Source of the DNA: Fulvimarina sp040239565 | GTDB lineage: Bacteria; Pseudomonadota; Alphaproteobacteria; Rhizobiales; Rhizobiaceae | Reading direction: 5' to 3' | Length of the DNA: 64,000 nt | NCBI RefSeq assembly: GCF_040239565.1 | Contig: NZ_JBEHWS010000011.1 | Coordinates: 1-64,000 of the forward strand | Shown here: positions 8,338 to 17,842 of the stretch, one piece after another | Layout: each line of letters starts with the position of its first letter | Position numbering within the stretch: position 1 is the stretch's first letter | Position numbers and translations under genes: made by a program | The notes under the pieces: model-generated | What the model saw: only the letters and a program-made list of their open reading frames with translations | Told to the model about the DNA's origin: nothing | The model's database searches: none

Positions 8338-9219
8338 TCAATCGAGAAGGCCGGCATGGCGGAGCGCCGCGTCGAGGATTTCCGCCGTCTCGTCAGATAC
8401 CGGCACCATGGGCGAGCGCATCACGTTCCGGCACTTGCCGATCTTCGAAAGCGCATACTTCACGCCCGCCGGGCTCGGCTCGATGAAGAGCGCCTTGTGC
8501 AGCGGGGCGAGCTTGTCCTGATAGGAAAGCGCCTTGGCGAAGTCGCCGGCCGCGCAGGCCGCCTGGAACTCCGCGCACAATTTCGGCGCGACATTGGCCG
8601 TAACCGAGATGCACCCAACCCCGCCATGGGCGTTGAAGCCGAGCGCGGTCACGTCTTCGCCGGAAAGCTGGACGAAGTCGTTGCCGCAGAGCTGACGCTG
8701 CTCGGAAACCCGGTCCATCTTCGCCGTCGCATCCTTCACGCCGACGATGTTGGAGAAGTCGTTCGAGAGCCGCGCCATCGTCTCCGGCGTCATGTCTATG
8801 ATCGATCGGCCGGGGATGTTGTAGATGATGATCGGGATCGAGACCGCTTTCGCAACCGCCGAGAAATGGGCATAGAGCCCGCGCTGGTTCGGCTTGTTGT
8901 AGTAAGGAGTGACGACGAGAACCCCGTCCGCGCCCGCCTGTTCTGCAAAGGTCGCAAGCTCGATCGCCTCGGCCGTGTTGTTCGATCCAGCGCCCGCAAT
9001 CACCGGCACCCTGCCCTTGGTAGTGCGGATGCAGAGCTCGACGACCTCCTTGTGCTCGTCATGGCTGAGCGTCGGCGTCTCGCCGGTCGTGCCCACCGGC
9101 ACGAGGCCAGACGAGCCCTCCGCGATCTGCCATTCGACGAATTCGGCGAACCCCGCCGCATCGAACGCGCCCTCTTCGGTGAACGGCGTAATCGTCGCCG
9201 GCATCGAACCCTTGAACAT
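8338..9219 (-). CDS. dapA: 4-hydroxy-tetrahydrodipicolinate synthase
   Basis: 293 residues. DapA condenses pyruvate with aspartate semialdehyde in lysine and diaminopimelate synthesis. The catalytic triad residues are visible: Thr44/Thr45 in 'GTTGE', Tyr132 in 'IIIYNIPGR' and the Schiff-base Lys161 in 'VGVKDAT'. The enzyme is a cytosolic homotetramer. It is followed by smpB on the same strand. The lytic transglycosylase gene often found divergent from dapA in this order is here 4 kb away, beyond the ethanolamine genes. Confidence 0.96.
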   Translation of the reverse strand: MFKGSMPATITPFTEEGAFDAAGFAEFVEWQIAEGSSGLVPVGTTGETPTLSHDEHKEVVELCIRTTKGRVPVIAGAGSNNTAEAIELATFAEQAGADGVLVVTPYYNKPNQRGLYAHFSAVAKAVSIPIIIYNIPGRSIIDMTPETMARLSNDFSNIVGVKDATAKMDRVSEQRQLCGNDFVQLSGEDVTALGFNAHGGVGCISVTANVAPKLCAEFQAACAAGDFAKALSYQDKLAPLHKALFIEPSPAGVKYALSKIGKCRNVMRSPMVPVSDETAEILDAALRHAGLLD

Positions 9220-9396
9220 GGTGGCCTCTCAAATCTCCCCGCGAGGCCGCATTTCATTCGAAACCAACAGCCCCGTGCGGCTTTTTCCTAGCCGCTTTCT
9301 ATGTCGCACGCGGATACACCGACATGAGGCCAAATGCCAACGGGGAGCGCCTTGTTTCTGGAGTCGACGTAAATCCGTTGCCCGAAAGAAGCCTCG

Positions 9397-10785
9397 TCAA
9401 CTCTCCCCCGGAGCACCCTCCACCAGCTGGTGTCGGCTGTAGAAGGCGAAATAGGCGATGAAGAGGGCGTAGACGATCGCAGCTCCCAGCACCGCGCGCG
9501 GATCGACCAGGAGGCCGGCGATCGTCGCGATGAGCGCGAGAACCAGCGCGATGCCCGAGGTCACGATGCCACCCGGAGTGCGATAGGGGCGCTTCAGCTC
9601 CGGCTCCGACATCCTCAGCTTGATGTGCGAGGCCATCATCATGACGTAGGAGATCGTCGCGCCAAAGACGGCGACGAGTATGAGCAGGTCGCCCTGACCC
9701 GTGAGCGAGAGCACGAAGCCGACGATGCCGGGGATGATGAGAGCGAGATAGGGCGACTGGCGCTTGTTCGTCAGCGAGAGCACCTTCGGCAGATAGCCTG
9801 CGCGCGACATGGCGAACACCAGCCGCGAATAGCCGTAGATGATCGAGAAGAAGCTTGCGATCAGCCCTGCGAGGCCGACGAAGTTGACGAAGCGCGAAAC
9901 GAGTGTCGGCTCGCCATACGCATTGGGCGCTTCGAGGGCGGCCACCAGAGGGTTGCCGCTATCCTGCAGCACCGACGAGCCGGCACCGCCTGCGCCGAAG
10001 ACCAGGATAAGCCCCGCCGTGAGAAGAAGGACCGAGATGCCGCCAATCAGTCCGCGCGGCAGATCGCGCTCCGGATCGGCTGTCTCCTCGGCAGCCAGCG
10101 GCACGCCCTCGATCGCAAGGAAAAACCAGATGCCATAAGGGATTGCCGCCCATATCCCGACATAGCCGAACGGCAGGAATACGCTCGCGCCGACGGCGTC
10201 GGTCGCTGCTATGTCGAAGAGATTGTCGACGTCGAAATAGGGAATCATCGCGACGACGAAGACGATGAGCGCCAGAACCGCAAGCGCCGTGATCACGAAG
10301 ATCAGCCGCAGCGCTTCGCCCGCCCCATAGATGTGGATGCCCAGGAAGATCGCGTAGAAGGCGAGATAAACCGGCCAGCCATCGATGCCGAAGAGCGAGC
10401 CGCAATAGGAGCCGATAAACACGGCGATGGCTGCAGGCGCGATTGCATATTCAATGAGGATTGCGACGCCGCACAAAAACCCGCCCCACGGCCCGAAGGC
10501 CCGTCGCGCAAAGCCATAGCCTCCGCCGGCTGTCGGCGCGATGGTCGCCAGCTCGGCAAGCGAAAAGCACATGCAGACATACATCGTCGCCATCAAAAGC
10601 GTCGCGATGAGAAGTCCGCCCCAACCGCCATATTGAAGGCCGAAGTTCCAGCCGGCGAAATCGCCGGAGACGACATAGGCAACGCCCAGACCGACGAGAA
10701 GCAACCAGCCGGCCGCCCCGCGCTTCAGCTGGCGTTCTGAAAAATAGTCCTTGCCGGACCCGGATGTGTCGGTCTCGTTCGCCAT
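9397..10785 (-). CDS. Amino acid/amine permease, probable ethanolamine transporter (APC family)
   Basis: 462 residues from the ATG at 10785, which has AAGGAG 8 bases upstream; an upstream in-frame ATG at 10803 actually contains this ribosome site. About 12 membrane segments; the APC signature is seen as 'GLGVAYVVSGDFAGWN', 'APTAGGGYGFARRAFGPWGG' and 'EGVPLAAEETADPERD'. It is the third gene of a eutB-eutC-permease unit, which points to ethanolamine import ('eat'-type permease). Substrate assignment rests on the context plus family likeness. Confidence 0.88.
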   Translation of the reverse strand: MANETDTSGSGKDYFSERQLKRGAAGWLLLVGLGVAYVVSGDFAGWNFGLQYGGWGGLLIATLLMATMYVCMCFSLAELATIAPTAGGGYGFARRAFGPWGGFLCGVAILIEYAIAPAAIAVFIGSYCGSLFGIDGWPVYLAFYAIFLGIHIYGAGEALRLIFVITALAVLALIVFVVAMIPYFDVDNLFDIAATDAVGASVFLPFGYVGIWAAIPYGIWFFLAIEGVPLAAEETADPERDLPRGLIGGISVLLLTAGLILVFGAGGAGSSVLQDSGNPLVAALEAPNAYGEPTLVSRFVNFVGLAGLIASFFSIIYGYSRLVFAMSRAGYLPKVLSLTNKRQSPYLALIIPGIVGFVLSLTGQGDLLILVAVFGATISYVMMMASHIKLRMSEPELKRPYRTPGGIVTSGIALVLALIATIAGLLVDPRAVLGAAIVYALFIAYFAFYSRHQLVEGAPGES

Positions 10786-10852
10786 GCTGGTCGCTCCTTG
10801 CATCTGGGCCGGCTCGTCCGGCCATGCCGGGCGGCGATGGCGTTGGTTGCTG

Positions 10853-11623
10853 TCAGTCCTCGATCTGCTTCGTCCCGTCCCTCTTCGTCACTCCGGAATA
10901 GCCACGGTCCCGGGCCTTCTGGATCAGATCGGCGATCTTGCGGGCTGCATCCTGGGGTTTGAGGCCGCCGTCGCGGATGTTGGAGACGCAGAAGCGTTCA
11001 GCGTCTTCGGTGTCCTCACGTGGCTTGTGGGTGAAATAGGCTCCGAGAGAATCCGCTGCCGAGAGGCCCGGGCGTTCGCCGATGAGGACGAGGACGTTCT
11101 CGCAGTTCAGCGCCAGCGCGATCTTGTCGCCGAGCGCCACCCGCGCACCGGTGGCGATGACGAGGCGCATTTCGAGATCGCAGACCGTCTGGAGTGCCTC
11201 GACCGTCTTGCCCGCGTTGAGATTGACGGCGGTTGCGGAGAGACCATCGGCAACGACGATTGCGAGATCGCCGCCGGCCTCGGTTTCGAGTTCGTGCCTA
11301 TCGTCCACGTCCAGCTGTTTGCCGAGATCGGGCCGGGCGAGATAATTCGTCCGGTCGCCGGTCTGGCTCGATACCGTCATAGGCTCGAAGCCAAGCTCTT
11401 CGAAGGACGCCTTCAGGCTTTCGAGATCGAGTTCGGAGTGGACCGCATCCCGCGCCATGGCGTGGTCAAGCGCGAACTTCAGCTGCGGCCGCGTCGGCAG
11501 GCCGGAGCGCGCGCGACCAAGCGCAATGCGCGCATCCGTGCGGCCCTTGAGCTTCGACAGCTTGTCCGGCGAGGCGACGATCGCCGGTGGCGGAGCATCG
11601 CTCCTGTCGATCTCGTCGCTCAT
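10853..11623 (-). CDS. eutC: Ethanolamine ammonia-lyase small subunit EutC
   Basis: 256 residues. EutC forms with EutB the adenosylcobalamin-dependent enzyme that turns ethanolamine into acetaldehyde and ammonia. Family segments visible are 'RIALGRARSGLPT', 'GDRTNYLARPDLG', 'VADGLSA' and 'ERPGLSAADSLGAYFT', the last lying in the region that binds the cofactor. The start overlaps the eutB stop by 4 bases (ATGA), so the two are translationally coupled. Shorter than the E. coli protein (295) mainly at the N-terminus. Confidence 0.95.
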   Translation of the reverse strand: MSDEIDRSDAPPPAIVASPDKLSKLKGRTDARIALGRARSGLPTRPQLKFALDHAMARDAVHSELDLESLKASFEELGFEPMTVSSQTGDRTNYLARPDLGKQLDVDDRHELETEAGGDLAIVVADGLSATAVNLNAGKTVEALQTVCDLEMRLVIATGARVALGDKIALALNCENVLVLIGERPGLSAADSLGAYFTHKPREDTEDAERFCVSNIRDGGLKPQDAARKIADLIQKARDRGYSGVTKRDGTKQIED

Positions 11624-13011
11624 GAGGCCTCCAACAGCTTTTCGACGCCGTCGATCGCCTCTTCAAGGGCTTGCGGGGCGGGCATCAAAATACCGGTCTC
11701 GTCCATCATGCCCTGGCGCACCATCCAGTCGAGGAATTCCGGCGCGGCCTTCAGCCCCATGGTCTCGCGGGCGTAGGCGAGATCGTGGTGCGACAGGCTC
11801 TGATAGTTGAGCATGATGTCGTCGGCCCCGGGCACGGTGATGACGAAGTTCACCCCCGCGGCAGCAAGCAGCGTCAACAGAACGTCCATGTCGTTCTGGT
11901 CGGCCTCCGCATGGTTGGTGTAGCAGACGTCGACGCCCATCGGCAGGCCAAGGAGCTTGCCGCAGAAATGGTCCTCCAGCCCGGCCCGGATGATCTGCCG
12001 TCCGTCGAAGAGATATTCCGGACCGATGAAGCCAACGACCGTGTTGACGAGCAGGCAGTCGAAAGCCCTTGCGATGGCGTAGGTCCGCACCTCCATGGTC
12101 TGCTGGTCGACGCCGTGATGGCCGCTCGCCGACAACGCCGATCCCTGCCCTGTCTCGAAGTAGAAGCAATCCTCGCCGATCGTGCCGCGCTTCAGGCTCT
12201 TTGCGGCGTCCTGGGCCTCCCGCAACACTTCCAGCGACACGCCGAAGGAGGAATTGGTCTTGGCCGAACCGCCGATCGACTGGAAGACGAGATCGACGGG
12301 CGCACCCGCCTCGATCGCCTCGATCGCGGTCGTCACATGGCCCAGGCAGCAGGTTTGGGTGGGGATTTCGTAGCGTGAGCGCACATCGTCGAGGATGCGG
12401 CAGACGCGGGTATAGTCCTCCACGCTGTCGGTCGCCGGATTGACGCCGAGCACCGCATCGCCCGAGCCCATCACGAGTCCGTCGACCAGGCTCGCGGCGA
12501 TGCCGAAGCTATCGTCCGTCGGATCGTTCGGTTGGTTGCGGGCCGAGAGCCGGCCGGGCAGCCCGACAGTCGACCGGAATTTCTTCACCACCTTGCGCCG
12601 CGCGGCGATGGCAATGAGATCCTGATTTCGCATGAGCTTGGAGACCGCCGACACCATTTCCGGCGTCAGCGCATAGGTGAGCCGTTCCAGCTCCACCGGC
12701 TCGGCGGCGAGAAGATGCTCGCGCAATTCGCCGACGGTCAGCGAGGAGACGCGGCGAAAGGCGAGCTCGTCTTGCTGGCTGGCGATGAGGTCGGATACCC
12801 AGTCGTCCACCTCGGGCATCAGTTCGAGCCCGGCGAAGACCTTGAGCGGCATGTCGGCGAGGCAGTGCTGGGCCGCCACGCGCTCCAGCGCGCTTTCCGC
12901 CGCGATCTCGGCCAGATGATCGCCGGATCGCTCCGGCGAGGCCTTGGCAAGCAAGGTCCTCAGATCGGCAAAGCTCCAGGTCTGCCCCGCCACGGACGTC
13001 TTGAGCGCCAT
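11620..13011 (-). CDS. eutB: Ethanolamine ammonia-lyase large subunit EutB
   Basis: 463 residues from the ATG at 13011 (GGAGCAGGGCG upstream); the frame runs on to 13110 but that extension is not EutB-like. It holds the catalytic TIM barrel: 'FRSTVGLPGRLSARNQPNDPTDD', 'GDAVLGVNPATDS', 'FQSIGGSAKTN', 'FYFETGQGSALSA' blocks are characteristic. First gene of the eutB-eutC-permease unit. No eutA reactivase, aldehyde dehydrogenase or microcompartment shell genes are beside it, so this is a minimal, non-compartment module. Confidence 0.96.
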   Translation of the reverse strand: MALKTSVAGQTWSFADLRTLLAKASPERSGDHLAEIAAESALERVAAQHCLADMPLKVFAGLELMPEVDDWVSDLIASQQDELAFRRVSSLTVGELREHLLAAEPVELERLTYALTPEMVSAVSKLMRNQDLIAIAARRKVVKKFRSTVGLPGRLSARNQPNDPTDDSFGIAASLVDGLVMGSGDAVLGVNPATDSVEDYTRVCRILDDVRSRYEIPTQTCCLGHVTTAIEAIEAGAPVDLVFQSIGGSAKTNSSFGVSLEVLREAQDAAKSLKRGTIGEDCFYFETGQGSALSASGHHGVDQQTMEVRTYAIARAFDCLLVNTVVGFIGPEYLFDGRQIIRAGLEDHFCGKLLGLPMGVDVCYTNHAEADQNDMDVLLTLLAAAGVNFVITVPGADDIMLNYQSLSHHDLAYARETMGLKAAPEFLDWMVRQGMMDETGILMPAPQALEEAIDGVEKLLEAS

Positions 13012-13313
13012 CGCCCTGCTCCGTTCGTCGTGTCTTAAGCGCGTCTCATCGGCAAGTGGAAACGCTTCGGGCTCAAAATACAAGCGCGAAAATGGGCAGC
13101 CCTGCCTCATCGGCAGGCACGAGCAGCCCTCGCGAACAGTTGAACGGCATCGGGTCGCAGGTCTCCAAAGGACCGTAACCGAGTCTTAAGTCCGTTCGTG
13201 AGAAGTTTTGCAACCATAACAAGGCCGTGCTGCGCTCAATGGATTCCTCGATGAAGCCGAAAAACGAGGAGCACGGCCAAATACGCGAAACCCATCAGGA
13301 TCGCTCGACCCGC
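13012..13313. promoter_or_regulatory. Divergent intergenic region of eutB and slt
   Basis: About 300 bp without a gene between two divergent starts, so it should hold both promoters. CTCATCGGCA occurs twice in the same orientation, at 13045-13054 and 13106-13115; the second copy is part of a perfect palindrome CCTGCC-TCATC-GGCAGG (13101-13117). These could be regulator binding sites for the eut unit, but no regulator gene is adjacent. I looked for the conserved core of a cobalamin riboswitch on the eutB side and did not see one. Confidence 0.4.
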
Positions 13314-15521
13314 ATGACCTTCACCATCCGGTCCCCACGCCTTCTCCTCGTCGCTTCGCTGCTCGCCGTGAGCACGACCTCGGCCTCCTCGCAGTCAATC
13401 CCGATTCCGCTGGATCGGCCGGGCAAGACCGATCGTATCACAACGGGTTCGACGCAGGCGGCGGCCAGCTCGCTGCGTGGCTCGAACGAAGCAGTCGATC
13501 CCTGGCGTTTCGGGCGCGAGGTGACCGCGCCTGCGAACCCGCTGATGAACCGGACAGCCGCGCCCTCGCTGCCCTCCTCCGCTGGAGCCTTTGCCGCGTC
13601 ACTTGCAGCGACTGGTGCACGACAAGGCCAGCTCGCGCCGATGCGCGGCGAGTTGAAGGAAGGCCTGCAGGCGCTTTCAGACCGCGATGAGACCAAGGCC
13701 CGCCGCATCCGCGAAGGGCTGCGCCAAGGCTCGCTCGACCGCAAGATCCTTACCTGGGCGATCGCGCTGTCGGGCCGCAATGACGTGCCCTCCTACGAGA
13801 TCGCGGCGGCGGCGAGCGAACTTGCCAACTGGCCTGGCATGACGACCCTTCGCGAAAACAGCGAAAAGGCGCTGTGGCGGGAGAAGCAGCCGGCCTCGCA
13901 GGTGCTGCGCGCCTTTGCCGGCAGCAAGCCCGAAACGCCGGAAGGCGCGATGGCCCTTGCCCGCGCCTATCAGCAGAGCAATCAGGCTGGCCAGGCGAGA
14001 GCCGTCATCCAAAACCTCTGGCATAACGAGGTTCTGGACCAGGGCACCGAGCGCGAAGTCCTCTCCAATTTTGCCTCCCTGCTGACGCGTGACGATCACC
14101 GCCACCGGATGGCGATGCTGCTCTATCGCGACCGTATCTCCGACGCTGACCGCGTGCGCAATCTTGCCGAGGCAACAAGCCTCTTCCGCGCCTGGGCTGC
14201 AGCTCTTCGCGGCGAACGCAATGCGGGCACGCTGCTTGCTCAGGTGCCGGCCGACCAGCGCGCGACGAGCTATCAGCTCGCCCTTGTCGAGCACTATCGC
14301 AAGCACGACCGGCTTCAGGACGCGGCACAAATTCTCCTCAATGCGCCGCGCGATCCGCGAGTCCTCATCAATGGGGATGCATGGTGGAACGAGCGCCGCA
14401 TCGTCGCGCGCGATCTCCTCGATGTCGGCAATCCGAGGCTTGCCTACCAGATCGTAGCCGGGCACTCGGCGCAAGACGATGTCGAACGCGCCGAAGCCGA
14501 ATTTCATGCCGGCTGGATCGCGCTCCGCTTCCTCAGGGACCCGCGCACCGCTCACCAGCACTTCGAGAAGATCCTGAAGGTCTCCTCCAAGCCGATCTCG
14601 CTTGGGCGCGGCTATTATTGGCTGGGCCGCGCAGCGGAAGCCGGCGGGGGCGGCAATGCTTCTAACTATTATTCCCAGGCCGCACGCCACTCGACCACCT
14701 ATTACGGCCAGCTGGCGCTTGCGAAACTAGGTCGTTCTCCCGGCCAGATCGCCTATCCGAACCCCACCAATTCCGAGCGCCAGCGCTTCGCTTCCCGCGA
14801 AGCCGTTCAGGCGATCAACCGGCTGGAGCAGATCGGTTCGGATTGGCGCGCCGACATCCTCTATCGCGACCTCGCACGCGAGCTCGATAGCCCCGGCGAA
14901 CTCGCACTCCTCGCGGTCATGGCCGAACGGCGCGGCAACCACAATCTGTCGCTCACCGTCGGCAAGCTGGCCAGCTATCGCGGCGTCGACGCCCCGGCGC
15001 TCGCCTATCCGATCGGGGTCATCCCGGCGAACGCCAACATCTCGGCGGCCGGCAAGGCTCTCGCCTATTCGATCGCGCGGCAGGAAAGCGCCTTCAACCC
15101 GAAGGCCCGTTCGGGCGCCGGTGCGCTGGGGCTTCTCCAGCTGATGCCCCGCACGGCGCGCAGCGTCGCCGGCCGGCTGGGCCTGCCTTATTCCGAGGGC
15201 CGGCTTCTCTCCGATCCGGGCTATAACGCCACCCTCGGCGCGCGCTTCCTTGGCGAGCAGATCGCCGATTTTGGCGGCTCCTACGTTCTCACCTTCGCGG
15301 CCTACAACGCCGGCCCACGCAGGGCCAAGGAATGGATCGAACGCTTCGGCGACCCCCGCGGCAAGTCGCTCGACGAAGTGGTGGACTGGGTTGAACGCAT
15401 TCCGTTCGGCGAGACCCGCTCCTACGTCCAGCGCATCATGGAGAACTACCAGATCTACAAGGTCCGCCTCGGCGCCCCGTTCTCGATCGAGAAGGATCTT
15501 CGGTTCGGCCGGAATGGGTGA
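13314..15521 (+). CDS. slt: Soluble lytic murein transglycosylase (Slt70-like)
   Basis: 735 residues from the ATG at 13314, chosen because it places a Sec signal peptide at the N-terminus (cleavage near 'TTSASSQ'); starts at 13227, 13239 and 13254 are also open. A long helical superhelix region (about 100-580) leads to a C-terminal SLT domain: catalytic Glu in 'ARQESAFNP', then 'GALGLLQLMP', and 'TFAAYNAGP'. It cleaves glycan strands of peptidoglycan in the periplasm with formation of 1,6-anhydro ends. Confidence 0.92.
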   Translation: MTFTIRSPRLLLVASLLAVSTTSASSQSIPIPLDRPGKTDRITTGSTQAAASSLRGSNEAVDPWRFGREVTAPANPLMNRTAAPSLPSSAGAFAASLAATGARQGQLAPMRGELKEGLQALSDRDETKARRIREGLRQGSLDRKILTWAIALSGRNDVPSYEIAAAASELANWPGMTTLRENSEKALWREKQPASQVLRAFAGSKPETPEGAMALARAYQQSNQAGQARAVIQNLWHNEVLDQGTEREVLSNFASLLTRDDHRHRMAMLLYRDRISDADRVRNLAEATSLFRAWAAALRGERNAGTLLAQVPADQRATSYQLALVEHYRKHDRLQDAAQILLNAPRDPRVLINGDAWWNERRIVARDLLDVGNPRLAYQIVAGHSAQDDVERAEAEFHAGWIALRFLRDPRTAHQHFEKILKVSSKPISLGRGYYWLGRAAEAGGGGNASNYYSQAARHSTTYYGQLALAKLGRSPGQIAYPNPTNSERQRFASREAVQAINRLEQIGSDWRADILYRDLARELDSPGELALLAVMAERRGNHNLSLTVGKLASYRGVDAPALAYPIGVIPANANISAAGKALAYSIARQESAFNPKARSGAGALGLLQLMPRTARSVAGRLGLPYSEGRLLSDPGYNATLGARFLGEQIADFGGSYVLTFAAYNAGPRRAKEWIERFGDPRGKSLDEVVDWVERIPFGETRSYVQRIMENYQIYKVRLGAPFSIEKDLRFGRNG

Positions 15522-15538
15522 GGTCGCGGGTTAAAACC

Positions 15539-16582
15539 CTACCGACCGAATGCCTCCATAAACCGTGGCGCGCACTCCGCCACGGCCGCCAGCGAATAGC
15601 CACCCTCCTGCACGATGACCGTCGGCAGGTTCGTGCCGCCGATCAGCTCCCCGATCTTTGAATAAGCCACTTCAGTCACCGAAAGCCGGGAAAGCGGGTC
15701 GTCTTTGTGCGCGTCCCAGCCTGCGGAGATAACAAGCGCTTCCACGCCGAACTTCGCCGCTGCTTCAATCAGGCGCTCGACGCCTGCGATGATCGCATCG
15801 TCGCCGGCCTGGAAGGCGAGCGGGATGTTGAGATTACAGCCCTCACCTTCCCCGCGCCCCATCTCGTCGGCATAGCCGAAGAAGAACGGATAATATTCGG
15901 TCGTATCGGTGTGGACCGAGCCGACGAAGACGTCGCTGCGATCGTAAAAGATCGCCTGCGTTCCATCGCCATGATGGGTGTCGAAATCGATGATCGCGAC
16001 CTTCTCGTATTTCGATCGAAGCCACTGGGCCGCGATCGCAGCGTTGTTGAAGAAGCAGAAGCCGTTGGCCCGATCCGGATAGGCATGGTGACCCGGTGGG
16101 CGGCAGAGGGCATAGGCGGCGGGCGCACCGCCAAGCACGCCATCCGCCGCCGTCGCGGCGGTCATGGCCGAAGCATAAATCGCCTCGAAGGTGCGCTCGC
16201 CCATCGCGCAGGAGAGATCACCGATATACCATCCCGTCTGGCCGAGAATGCCGGTCGTCCGCGGCGCCGGTCGTGGCCCGAGGGCCGAAGCGCCTGCATG
16301 GTAGGGATGAACATTGGGCAGCACCTCGGGTCCCGCATTCTTCAGGGACTGAAAACGGCTCCAGGCGCCGCGCAGATACTCGACATAATGCCCGGCATGC
16401 ACTTCTGTGATCGCCTCGATACCGACGTCCTCGGGCGGGCGATGAGCTAGGCCCATACCAGTCAGCCGTTCCAACAACGTCTCGGCCCGGTTCGGGTTTT
16501 CAAGCGGCGTCACCAGTCGGCCGTGAACGCCGTATTGCTGCGGCCGGTGAACGAGCTGCGTTTCCGAAAAGACGATATCCAT
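15539..16582 (-). CDS. Histone deacetylase-family / acetylpolyamine amidohydrolase-like protein
   Basis: 347 residues. The zinc-dependent deacetylase fold is shown by 'RPPGHHAY', 'NGFCFFNNAAIAA', the metal-binding 'DFDTHHGDG' and 'ISAGWDAHKDDPL'. Bacterial members deacetylate polyamines or other small acyl amides in the cytosol. An AAGGA ribosome site precedes the ATG. It is divergent from the TAXI-TRAP operon with 214 bp between. Substrate unknown. Confidence 0.9.
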   Translation of the reverse strand: MDIVFSETQLVHRPQQYGVHGRLVTPLENPNRAETLLERLTGMGLAHRPPEDVGIEAITEVHAGHYVEYLRGAWSRFQSLKNAGPEVLPNVHPYHAGASALGPRPAPRTTGILGQTGWYIGDLSCAMGERTFEAIYASAMTAATAADGVLGGAPAAYALCRPPGHHAYPDRANGFCFFNNAAIAAQWLRSKYEKVAIIDFDTHHGDGTQAIFYDRSDVFVGSVHTDTTEYYPFFFGYADEMGRGEGEGCNLNIPLAFQAGDDAIIAGVERLIEAAAKFGVEALVISAGWDAHKDDPLSRLSVTEVAYSKIGELIGGTNLPTVIVQEGGYSLAAVAECAPRFMEAFGR

Positions 16583-16796
16583 GGCTTGGTCCTTGCGTCA
16601 GTCCTTCGACCACCTGTGGGCCTCGGCGCTAAATTCCAGACGACGCGCTCGCCGACCGTTCGAGAACAGCTACCCGCTCGGAGCGAGCCAAGCGCAACCG
16701 GCGAAAACGGCGCCCGGCATTGCTTCCCGGCAGCCCTGCGGTATCCTGCTTCTCGGTATCGAAAACGAAAACGGTTTCAGGGAGGAAACCTCTATC

Positions 16797-17822
16797 ATGA
16801 CGAAACGGACCACTCCGATCGCGCTAGCCGCGGCACTCGCATTCGGCGGCTTCGCCGGGCTTTCGACACAGGCGAGCGCGCAGGAACAGAACCTCATCTT
16901 CGGCACCGGCGGCACGTCGGGCAGCTACTATCCGATCGGCGGCGCGTTGAAGGGCGTCTTCGAGGAATCCGATCAGGTCGGCGACGTGCAGGTGGTCTCC
17001 ACCGGAGCGTCCGTCGCCAACATTCAAAATATTCAGGACGGCCTCAACCAGATTGCGATCGTCATGAGCGACGTCGCCTATGACGCGGTCGAGGGCAAGG
17101 GCCAGTTCGAGGGCAATCCAGTCGACCTCAAGGCGATCGCCGGGCTTTATCCGAACGTCGTCCAGATCGTTGCGACGGGCGATAGCGGAATCACGTCGGT
17201 CGCTGATCTCGAAGGCAAGCGCATCGGCGTCGGCAAGGTCGGCTCGGGCGTCGAACAGAGCGCCCAGAAAGTGCTGGAGGCCGCCGGCCTCACCTATGAC
17301 GACATGGCGCGTGTGACCCACACCGGCTATGCCGACAGCGTGACCGAGATGAACAACGGCACCCTCGACGCCGCGTTCTTCACCTCCGGCGTGCCGAACT
17401 CCTCGATAACCGGGCTGATGCAGTCCTCGGATGTCACCTTCGTGCCGGTGGAAGGCGACATCGCCTCCAAGCTGCTCGAAAGCTACCCGTTCTACATCAA
17501 CTACGAGATCCCGGCGAACGACGACGCGGCCTATGGCCTCGACAACGCCATCCAGACGGTCGCGATCCGCAACATGCTTGTGGTCCCGGGCTCCATGGAC
17601 GAGGCTCTCGCCGGCGAACTCGCCAAGCGCTTCAGCGACTATATCCAGTCCGGATCGGTCTCGGTGAGCGCCCTCACCCAGTTCGATCCGGCGACGATGG
17701 ACGAAGGTCTGGTCGCCCCTGTCCATCCGGGCGCGCAGAGCTTCTACGATTCCGGCTCTGGCGGTTCGGGCGAAGAAGCTGCCCCGCAGGAAGCCGAGAG
17801 CGGCGAGGCTGCCACGCAGTAA
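16797..17822 (+). CDS. TAXI-family TRAP transporter solute-binding protein
   Basis: 341 residues from the ATG at 16797 (GGGAGG upstream); the frame to 16581 lacks a good start. Signal peptide of about 27 residues, then the TAXI hallmark 'FGTGGTSGSYYPIGG' and 'VVSTGASVANIQNIQDG'. Periplasmic receptor of a two-subunit TRAP system whose permease is fused (19198-21414). The tail past residue 310 is low-complexity, rich in Gly, Ser, Glu and Ala. First gene of the operon; DUF1850 gene follows at 20 bp. Confidence 0.93.
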   Translation: MTKRTTPIALAAALAFGGFAGLSTQASAQEQNLIFGTGGTSGSYYPIGGALKGVFEESDQVGDVQVVSTGASVANIQNIQDGLNQIAIVMSDVAYDAVEGKGQFEGNPVDLKAIAGLYPNVVQIVATGDSGITSVADLEGKRIGVGKVGSGVEQSAQKVLEAAGLTYDDMARVTHTGYADSVTEMNNGTLDAAFFTSGVPNSSITGLMQSSDVTFVPVEGDIASKLLESYPFYINYEIPANDDAAYGLDNAIQTVAIRNMLVVPGSMDEALAGELAKRFSDYIQSGSVSVSALTQFDPATMDEGLVAPVHPGAQSFYDSGSGGSGEEAAPQEAESGEAATQ

Positions 17823-17842
17823 CGCCGACAGAATCGCGCTCC

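Noticed and set aside
9430..10740. 436-residue open frame on the plus strand, antisense to the permease gene
   Set aside because: The protein is almost all charged residues (Asp, Glu, Arg), as expected when a GC-rich membrane protein gene is read backwards; the permease is certain.
13012..13313. Possible cobalamin riboswitch ahead of eutB
   Set aside because: The conserved B12-box type core could not be found on the minus strand; only short palindromes are present.
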